In this document: in pieces, positions 9,530-16,485 of the stretch
How positions within the stretch are numbered: the stretch's first letter is position 1
Layout of the letters: each line of letters begins with the position of its first letter
Origin: Armatimonadetes bacterium UBA5352
Lineage (GTDB): Bacteria > Armatimonadota > Zipacnadia > Zipacnadales > UBA5352
NCBI GenBank assembly: GCA_002411015.1
Contig: DHPY01000059.1
Location: 1-16,485 of the forward strand
Reading direction: 5' to 3'
Length of the DNA stretch: 16,485 nt
Notes under the pieces: generated by a model
Databases searched by the model: none
Seen by the model: the letters and a program-made list of their open reading frames with translations, nothing else
What the model was told of the DNA's origin: nothing
Made by a program: the position numbers and the translations under genes

Positions 9530-9773
9530 GCAGTGTGCTCCCGCGGTACCACCCACGTTCCGCCCAGGTCGGAGGTGACCCGTGCGGCACTCGGTAACGG
9601 GGTAACGGCCGTCAGTCGGCGACTGTTGTGCGCGGCTCGCGAGTCACAGTCGCGGCTCGGGGGCGACCAGCGGCGGACGCGATCACCGGGCTCTCAGCAC
9701 GCCGCCGGCTCTCTGTGGATCGCGCACCCGCCACACCTCCCCGTCAGAGCCTGTCGGGGGTGCGACCGGATAT
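9476..9773 (-). promoter_or_regulatory. T-box riboswitch (tRNA-Val sensing) in the valS leader
   Basis: The T-box core GTGGGTGGTACCGCGG lies at 9541-9556, with the UGGU bulge expected to pair with the ACCA end of tRNA-Val. I could fold stem I by hand at 9654-9751. The base helix is GGCTC/GAGCC with a TGA kink next to GGGG/CCCC. The specifier loop has GUC (9665-9667) on its 3' side. Above it are GGCGGG/TCCGCC and GCGATC/GATCGC helices, and the apical AGAGAGCCGG with TGCTGAGAGCCCGG matches the usual T-box distal region. A stem II-like GCGACTGT/ACAGTCGC helix follows. Known mechanism: uncharged tRNA stabilises the antiterminator and lets valS be transcribed. GUC is a valine codon, which agrees with the gene controlled. 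Confidence 0.9.
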
Positions 9774-9779
9774 GCGGTG

Positions 9780-9809
9780 AGTATACGGGAGCGGGGGCCT
9801 GTGCGTCAA
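9780..9809 (-). promoter_or_regulatory. Promoter for the T-box-valS unit
   Basis: TTGACG (9804-9809) and TATACT (9780-9785) on the minus strand are 18 nt apart, each matching 5 of 6 consensus bases. Initiation would be near 9773, just before T-box stem I. The stretch 9810-9882 between here and the lon stop shows only GC-rich palindromes without a U-tract, so no clear lon terminator is visible. Confidence 0.7.
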
Positions 9810-9882
9810 GCGCGCGCTGGGCGCCACATTGCGCGGGCGGCTCGTGCTGTCTGCCCGCGATGCCCGCGTGAAGGCCGCGGCC

Positions 9883-12315
<2,433 letters not shown>

Positions 12316-12359
12316 ATGAAGCACCTGGATGAATGGTCTCGGGTTGGTTACCGCCGCGC

Positions 12360-13634
12360 CTATGCGACCTCGCGGTCGTCGTCCGACACATTCTCCAGCG
12401 TGGGCGTCTTGCCCTCCCGGATCACATCGGCATCGATCGTGCAGCGGTTCACGTCATCGCGCGAGGGAATCTCGTACATCACGTCCAGCATGATCTGCTC
12501 GATGACCGCGCGCAGGCCGCGGGCACCGGTCTTGCGCTCGAGCGCCTTCGCGGCGATCTCATGCAGCGCCTCATCGGAGACCACGAGCTCGACGTTGTCG
12601 AGCAGCGACAGGAGCTTCTTGTACTGGCGAATGAGCGAGTTCCGCGGCTCCACGAGCACGCGCACCAGCAGATCCTTGTCGAGGTGATCGACGGTCGCGA
12701 TGTTGGGCAGGCGCCCGATGAACTCGGGGATCAGCCCGAACTTCATCAGGTCCTGCGGCATGACGTCGGCGAGCAACTCGTCCTCTGAAAGCTCGGTTGC
12801 GCCTGCGATTGCCGTGGCGTGGAAGCCCATCGTGCGGTTGCGGGTGCGCTGGCGGATGATATCGAGGATGCCGTCGAACACCCCTCCGCAGATGAACAGG
12901 ATGTTGGTGGTGTCGATCTGGATGAACTCCTGCTGCGGGTGCTTCCGCCCGCCCTGCGGCGGCACGTTGGCGACGGTGCCTTCGAGGATCTTCAGCAGTG
13001 CCTGCTGGACGCCCTCGCCGGAGACGTCGCGGGTGATGGACGGGTTGTCCGCCTTGCGCGCGATCTTGTCGATCTCGTCGATATAGACGATGCCCTGCTC
13101 CGCGCGCTCAACGTCGCCGCCGGCGGCGATGAGCAACTGCAGAAGGATATTCTCCACGTCCTCGCCCACGTATCCGGCCTCAGTCACGGAGGTGGCGTCG
13201 GCGATGGTGAAGGGCACGTCGAGCATCCGCGCGAGCGTCTGCGCGAGCAGTGTCTTCCCGCTACCGGTTGGCCCGAGCATCAGGATATTGGTCTTATCAA
13301 GCTCAACGTCGGCATCCATCGCGCCGAGGCGTACGCGCTTGTAGTGGTTGTAGACCGCTACCGCCAGCACGCGCTTTGCGCGATCCTGGCCGATGACGTA
13401 CTGATCGAGGTAGCTGCAGATCTCGCGAGGCGTGGGCACACGACCATCCGCCGCGGCCGTTTTCGCTTCCTTCTCGGCCTTGCCGCGGATAATCTGGTTG
13501 CACAGTTCAACGCACTCAACGCAGATGTAGACGCCCGGACCTGCGATCAGCTCCTTGACCTGCTTGGGCTTCTCGCGCCCGCAGAAGGAGCAGCGCAACG
13601 GTCGTGCATCCCTGCCCTGTCCATCAATGTCCAT
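12360..13634 (-). CDS. clpX: ClpX, ATP-dependent unfoldase of ClpXP
   Basis: ClpX recognises and unfolds substrates and feeds them to ClpP. The 424-residue product has the N-terminal zinc finger (Cys15, 18, 38, 41) for substrate and adaptor binding. Walker A GPTGSGKT is at 121-128, the pore loop is GYVGED, Walker B is VYIDEIDK and the RKH loop is GGRKHPQQ. The ClpP-docking tripeptide, usually IGF or LGF, reads MGF here (NRTMGFHATA). ATG 13634 is chosen because GAGAGG lies 7 nt upstream. A TTG at 13640 directly abuts that site and is unlikely. The gene follows clpP by 63 bp and may have its own weak promoter in that gap. Confidence 0.97.
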   Translation of the reverse strand: MDIDGQGRDARPLRCSFCGREKPKQVKELIAGPGVYICVECVELCNQIIRGKAEKEAKTAAADGRVPTPREICSYLDQYVIGQDRAKRVLAVAVYNHYKRVRLGAMDADVELDKTNILMLGPTGSGKTLLAQTLARMLDVPFTIADATSVTEAGYVGEDVENILLQLLIAAGGDVERAEQGIVYIDEIDKIARKADNPSITRDVSGEGVQQALLKILEGTVANVPPQGGRKHPQQEFIQIDTTNILFICGGVFDGILDIIRQRTRNRTMGFHATAIAGATELSEDELLADVMPQDLMKFGLIPEFIGRLPNIATVDHLDKDLLVRVLVEPRNSLIRQYKKLLSLLDNVELVVSDEALHEIAAKALERKTGARGLRAVIEQIMLDVMYEIPSRDDVNRCTIDADVIREGKTPTLENVSDDDREVA

Positions 13635-13654
13635 CGTCAACCTCTCCCGGTCCT

Positions 13655-13683
13655 GCGATACTCGCTCGGCCCACGGCCGTCAA
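13655..13683 (-). promoter_or_regulatory. Possible internal promoter for clpX-lon
   Basis: TTGACG (13678-13683) and TATCGC (13655-13660) are exactly 17 nt apart on the minus strand in the clpP-clpX gap. The -35 box is good and the -10 box weak (3 of 6). It would allow clpX and lon to be expressed apart from tig-clpP. No CIRCE or other heat-shock operator was seen. Confidence 0.3.
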
Positions 13684-13697
13684 CCGCGGCAGCGCCG

Positions 13698-14294
13698 TCA
13701 CTCGTAGCTTGAGGGCTGGCGGGTGACGACCGAGTCGATCAGACCGTACGTCGCCGCCTCCTGGGCGGTCATGAAGTAGTCGCGGTCTGTGTCGCGCTCG
13801 ATCCGCTCCACCGGCTGCCCGGTGTGCTCCGCCAGGATGTCGTTAAGCCAGCTTCGCAGGCGCAGGATCTCCTCGGCCTGGATCTGGACGTCGGCAGCCT
13901 GGCCGGACAACTGCCCCCACGGCTGGTGGATCATCACGCGCGAGTACGGGAGCGCGTAGCGGTGCCCCTTGGCGCCTGCTGCGAGCAGCACGGCGGACAT
14001 GCTCGCCGCCTGACCCATGCACCATGTGTAGACATCGGGCTGCACGTACTGCATGGTGTCGTAGATCGCCAGCCCCGCTGTTATGCTACCCCCGGGGGAG
14101 TTGATGTACATCGAGATTGGCTCAAGAGGATCCTCATCCTGCAGGAAGACGAGTTGAGCGATGATGGAACTGGCCAGTTCATCAACGATCGGCATGCCGA
14201 CGAAGATGATGCGCTCCTTCAGCAGGCGCGAGTAGATGTCGTAGGCGCGCTCACCTCGCGCGGTCGATTCGATGACTGTGGGGATCAGGTTCAC
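13698..14294 (-). CDS. clpP: ClpP, serine protease subunit
   Basis: ClpP forms the double-heptamer proteolytic chamber used by ClpX. The 198-residue product has the catalytic triad at the classical positions: Ser98 in MGQAASMSA, His123 in VMIHQP and Asp172 in DTDRDYFM. The oxyanion and substrate strand INSPGGS (64-70) is present. The N-terminus LIPTVIE is the loop region that docks ClpX, with no long propeptide. The GTG start at 14294 overlaps the tig stop (GTGA), so translation is coupled to trigger factor. Spacing from a GAGGAG is about 11 nt. ClpP, ClpX and Lon are encoded together, which supports one proteolysis cluster. Confidence 0.97.
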   Translation of the reverse strand: MNLIPTVIESTARGERAYDIYSRLLKERIIFVGMPIVDELASSIIAQLVFLQDEDPLEPISMYINSPGGSITAGLAIYDTMQYVQPDVYTWCMGQAASMSAVLLAAGAKGHRYALPYSRVMIHQPWGQLSGQAADVQIQAEEILRLRSWLNDILAEHTGQPVERIERDTDRDYFMTAQEAATYGLIDSVVTRQPSSYE

Positions 14295-15886
14295 TCGCTG
14301 TCACTCTCCTCGGCGTCTTCTTCAGCGGGACTCTCCACGCTCTCATCCGACGCCTCTGCCGCGCTGACCTCGCCGACTTCCTCGGACGCACCCTGCCGCG
14401 ACTCGAGCCACGCGTCGTACTCCTCCTGCGTGACCTCCTCGACCTCTGCCGAGGCGATCAACCGATCGAGCAGGAGACGGCGGGTCGCCCGGTCGCGCAT
14501 GTCATCCATGAACTGCGGCTGCACGGAGGCGGCCTGCAGCACGAAGCCGAGGTCGCTCCCCGTCTGCTCGGCGACCTGATTGAGCTCGAGCATGAGGTCC
14601 GCCTCCGAAGGCTCAATCTCCTGTGCGCGCGCGAGCGTTTCGACGGCGAAGTGCAGCTTCAGTGTCGTCTCGGCTCGCGAGCGCTGGTTCTCGCGAAGCT
14701 CCTCGACGTCCATGTCGTTCGCCTCAGCGAACTCCTCGACGCTCATACCGGTCTGCTGCAGCTCGCTGTGCAGTTCGTCGAAGCCGCGCCCGGCGGCCTC
14801 GTCAATCATCTGCTCCGGGATGTCGACGGTAGTTCCCTCAAGTATCTGACGCAGTACCTGGCCGCGGAGTTCTTCGTCGGCCACCGCGCGCGCTGCGGCC
14901 TCAAGCTGCTCTCTGATGGAGCCGCGGAGGTCGTCGAGCGTCTCGTAGTCGCCGAGGCTCTGCGCGAACTCATCTGTCAGATCGGGCAGTTTCCGTGCCG
15001 AGAATGAACTGATCTCGGCGCTGACGCGCGCGTTCTTCCCCGCGAGATCCTCGTTCGGATGGTCTTCACTGAAGGTGTACTCTACCTCGACCGTCTCGCC
15101 CGGCGCATGGCCGATGAGAGCCTGGTCTATGTCGCCGATGTAGTCGCGGCTGCCGACGACGATCTCTTCCTCGCGCAGCTTCAGATCGTCGCGGTCCTCG
15201 TCCTCAAGGAGGATGCCGATCTCGACTACCACCGCGTCGCCATCGGCGATGGTGTCGCGGTCGGTCTCGACCTCCTCGGTGTTGAGCCGGCGGAGTTCCT
15301 CGATCTGCTCGTCAACGGCTTCCTCAACTACCTCGGCCACCGGGCGCTTGAGCTTGAGGCCGGAGACGTCGGGAAGCTGCGGCTTCGGGTAGGCGGTGAA
15401 GGTGGCGTAGAACTCGAAGGGCTCGCCCTCCTGAAGCGGGACGTCCTCCATCGCTTCCTCGAGCGACTCCTCGGGGCTCCTGGCCTCCTCATCGGCGGCC
15501 TCATCCTCGTCGCCTTCCTCGGCGTCCTCGGCCTCCTCGTCGGAAGCCAGCTTCGCCTTGATGCTCTCGGCGAGCAGCTCATCGGCGGCGGGCGGGGCGC
15601 CGTGCTTCACATCGAGTTGGTCGATCGGGCGCAGATCGGCCTGCTCCATGGCCTTCTCGAGCCGGCTTTGAAGGAGGTCATCGTAGGTGATGGCGCGGAT
15701 GAGATCAGACTCATAGTTGCGGTCGATGATCTTGCGCGGCACTCTCCCCGGGCGGAAGCCCTTGATGCCACCGCGCTGGGAGAGTTCCTGATAGGTCTTT
15801 CCGAAGGCGTCGTTGACTTCGGCCTTATCCAGGCTTATGTGAACGGTATATCGGCTGCCGCCAAGCTCACGTACATCTACATCCAC
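14291..15886 (-). CDS. tig: Trigger factor, with acidic insertion
   Basis: Trigger factor binds the ribosome exit tunnel and shields nascent chains. The ribosome-binding signature GFRPGRVP lies at residues 43-50. The product has 531 residues, well above the usual 430 to 450. Extra length comes from a Glu/Asp/Ala-rich insertion at about 97-154, between the N-terminal domain and EGEPFEFYATF, and from an acidic C-terminal tail. The PPIase domain region (about 215-310) is recognisable by GDAVVVEI, LIGHAPGETVEV and DLAGKNARVSAEI but lacks several usual aromatic and glycine positions, so isomerase activity is doubtful. The C-terminal chaperone arms follow. I chose GTG 15886 because GGGAG lies 9 nt upstream and MDVDVRELGGSRYTV fits the family start; a GTG at 15916 is possible. 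No convincing promoter was seen in 15887-15962. Confidence 0.93.
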   Translation of the reverse strand: MDVDVRELGGSRYTVHISLDKAEVNDAFGKTYQELSQRGGIKGFRPGRVPRKIIDRNYESDLIRAITYDDLLQSRLEKAMEQADLRPIDQLDVKHGAPPAADELLAESIKAKLASDEEAEDAEEGDEDEAADEEARSPEESLEEAMEDVPLQEGEPFEFYATFTAYPKPQLPDVSGLKLKRPVAEVVEEAVDEQIEELRRLNTEEVETDRDTIADGDAVVVEIGILLEDEDRDDLKLREEEIVVGSRDYIGDIDQALIGHAPGETVEVEYTFSEDHPNEDLAGKNARVSAEISSFSARKLPDLTDEFAQSLGDYETLDDLRGSIREQLEAAARAVADEELRGQVLRQILEGTTVDIPEQMIDEAAGRGFDELHSELQQTGMSVEEFAEANDMDVEELRENQRSRAETTLKLHFAVETLARAQEIEPSEADLMLELNQVAEQTGSDLGFVLQAASVQPQFMDDMRDRATRRLLLDRLIASAEVEEVTQEEYDAWLESRQGASEEVGEVSAAEASDESVESPAEEDAEESDSE

Positions 15887-15962
15887 GGTTGATCGCTCCC
15901 GTCGGTCCTCGCGCACGGGCCGATGCGAGGCCGGCCGTGCTCGGGTATGCTGCCCGCAATAG

Positions 15963-15987
15963 AAAAACGGGGCCGCTCGCGCGGCCC
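15963..15987 (-). terminator. Rho-independent terminator after tRNA-Leu
   Basis: On the minus strand GGGCCGC, loop GCGA, GCGGCCC, then CG and TTTTT. The stem is 7 perfect G-C-rich pairs followed directly by a U-run. It lies 16 bp past the tRNA-Leu CCA end and separates the tRNA cluster from tig. Confidence 0.85.
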
Positions 15988-16002
15988 TGGCTGGTGGTCA
16001 GG

Positions 16003-16087
16003 TGGTGGGCGCGGGGAGACTCGAACTCCCAAGGGTTGCCCCACATGATCCTAAGTCATGCATGTCTACCGGTTCCATCACGCGCCC
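16003..16087 (-). tRNA. tRNA-Leu (anticodon UAG)
   Basis: The acceptor stem is GGGCGCG/CGCGCCC, with discriminator A and encoded CCA. The anticodon arm is CATGA, loop CTTAGGA, TCATG, so the anticodon is UAG (reads CUN leucine codons). A long variable arm (TGGGGCAACCC) confirms a class II tRNA, and the T arm GGGAG TTCGAGT CTCCC is intact. Length is 85 nt including CCA. Confidence 0.95.
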
Positions 16088-16123
16088 GGCCGTGTTGTAT
16101 GGACAAAGCGCCGACGACGCATA

Positions 16124-16152
16124 CCAAAATGGCGCGCCGAGTCCAGCGCGCC
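16124..16152 (-). terminator. Possible terminator between tRNA-Lys and tRNA-Leu
   Basis: On the minus strand GGCGCGC (16146-16152) and GCGCGCC (16131-16137) form a perfect 7-bp stem with an 8-nt loop, followed by ATTTT. It lies 19 bp past tRNA-Lys. The U-run is short, and a separate promoter for tRNA-Leu is not obvious in the remaining 36 bp, so it may be a processing or partial-termination hairpin. Confidence 0.4.
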
Positions 16153-16171
16153 TTACCGGTGAAGTGAATGG

Positions 16172-16247
<76 letters not shown>

Positions 16248-16267
16248 ACGTCCTGATGCGGGCGCAT

Positions 16268-16296
16268 ATCGTAGGGCTTCCGCCCGCGTCTGTCAA
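16268..16296 (-). promoter_or_regulatory. Near-consensus promoter for tRNA-Lys
   Basis: TTGACA (16291-16296, perfect) and TACGAT (16268-16273, 4 of 6) are spaced exactly 17 nt on the minus strand. The start of transcription would be about 14 nt before the mature tRNA-Lys 5' end at 16247. Confidence 0.7.
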
Positions 16297-16324
16297 GCCC
16301 CGGAGAGTTGATTATTGCCGGGGC
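16297..16324 (-). other. 7-bp hairpin after tRNA-Arg, abutting the next -35 box
   Basis: GCCCCGG and CCGGGGC form a perfect 7-bp stem with a 14-nt loop. It begins 13 bp past the tRNA-Arg CCA end and ends directly at the TTGACA of the tRNA-Lys promoter. There is almost no U-tract (TT only), so a weak terminator or processing signal is the most I can claim. Confidence 0.35.
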
Positions 16325-16337
16325 GCACTCTGTATTC

Positions 16338-16415
16338 TGGCGCGCCCGGAAGGATTCGAACCTCCGACCTACGGATCCGAAGTCCGTTGCTCTCAATCCA
16401 CTGAGCTACGGGCGC
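16338..16415 (-). tRNA. tRNA-Arg (anticodon UCG)
   Basis: The acceptor stem is GCGCCCG/CGGGCGC with discriminator G and encoded CCA. The anticodon arm is ACGGA, loop CTTCGGA, TCCGT, giving anticodon UCG (reads CGN arginine codons). The T arm GGAGG TTCGAAT CCTTC has one G-U pair. Length is 78 nt with CCA. I see no promoter for it inside the window. Confidence 0.94.
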
Positions 16416-16434
16416 GTGAGTCTCGGCGGTCATT

Positions 16435-16459
16435 GACAGGCTGGAAAGCCTGTCCTACG
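16435..16459. repeat. Palindromic repeat, right copy
   Basis: GACAGGCT GGAA AGCCTGTC is a perfect 8-bp inverted repeat with a 4-nt loop (16435-16454), followed by CTACG. Its 3' 17 nt (16443-16459) recur exactly at 136-152. It sits 20 bp upstream of tRNA-Arg. The layout resembles small REP-like intergenic palindromes. Confidence 0.5.
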
Positions 16460-16485
16460 CTGTCGTCGCTTCTGTTGCCGTCGTC

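Noticed and set aside
9642..9650. GUG in the ACTGTGACTCGC segment considered as the T-box specifier
   Set aside because: It falls inside the stem II-like helix (GCGACTGT/ACAGTCGC), whereas GUC at 9665-9667 lies in the internal loop of stem I where the specifier belongs.
9518..9871. Plus-strand 117-codon frame in the lon-valS gap
   Set aside because: The region is explained on the minus strand by the T-box leader and promoter; the frame has no protein-like features.
15887..15962. Possible tig promoter (CATACC box)
   Set aside because: Only 3 of 6 bases match the -10 consensus and no -35 box lies at a suitable distance.

Overview
The window is a high-GC bacterial segment in which every convincing gene lies on the minus strand, so transcription runs from high to low coordinates. 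The content is chromosomal housekeeping: three tRNAs, a complete proteostasis cluster (tig-clpP-clpX-lon), a T-box-controlled valS, and a nucleoside-salvage operon (deoB-deoA) carrying several poorly characterised genes. I see no transposase, integrase, phage gene, CRISPR array or toxin-antitoxin pair. The tig-clpP-clpX-lon-valS order together with a tRNA-sensing T-box is typical of Bacillota and neighbouring lineages. A deep-branching high-GC Terrabacteria-type lineage (high-GC Bacillota, Armatimonadota or Chloroflexota) is my best guess, at low confidence.

Right end (16485 to 15960): tRNA-Arg(UCG), tRNA-Lys(CUU) and tRNA-Leu(UAG), all with encoded CCA. A near-consensus promoter precedes tRNA-Lys, a hairpin follows each tRNA, and a strong rho-independent terminator closes the cluster after tRNA-Leu. 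A 20-nt palindrome lies upstream of tRNA-Arg, and its right half recurs at the left end of the window.

15886 to 12360 and 12315 to 9883: trigger factor, ClpP, ClpX and Lon, a folding and ATP-dependent proteolysis block. tig and clpP overlap (GTGA). Trigger factor carries an unusual acidic insertion of about 55 residues. ClpP has the intact Ser98-His123-Asp172 triad.

9809 to 6244: a promoter, a roughly 300-nt T-box leader and valS, followed by a small membrane-protein gene. I could reconstruct stem I of the leader with a GUC valine specifier, the T-box/UGGU element and a rho-independent terminator.

6199 to 148: a promoter and a tightly coupled seven-gene operon. It encodes a SPOR-domain membrane protein, phosphopentomutase (DeoB), pyrimidine-nucleoside phosphorylase (DeoA), a three-helix membrane protein, a YkuE-type metallophosphoesterase, a PqqD-like protein with an acidic tail, and a tandem universal stress protein. 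Five consecutive genes are joined by ATGA overlaps. DeoB has no ATG, GTG or TTG start that keeps its metal-binding N-terminus. A CTG codon just after the SPOR stop gives a protein whose residue numbering matches the known family.

Nothing here is clearly a new biological system. The most interesting points are the deoB start, the trigger factor insertion, the fully readable valS T-box, and the orphan PqqD-like gene in a deo operon.
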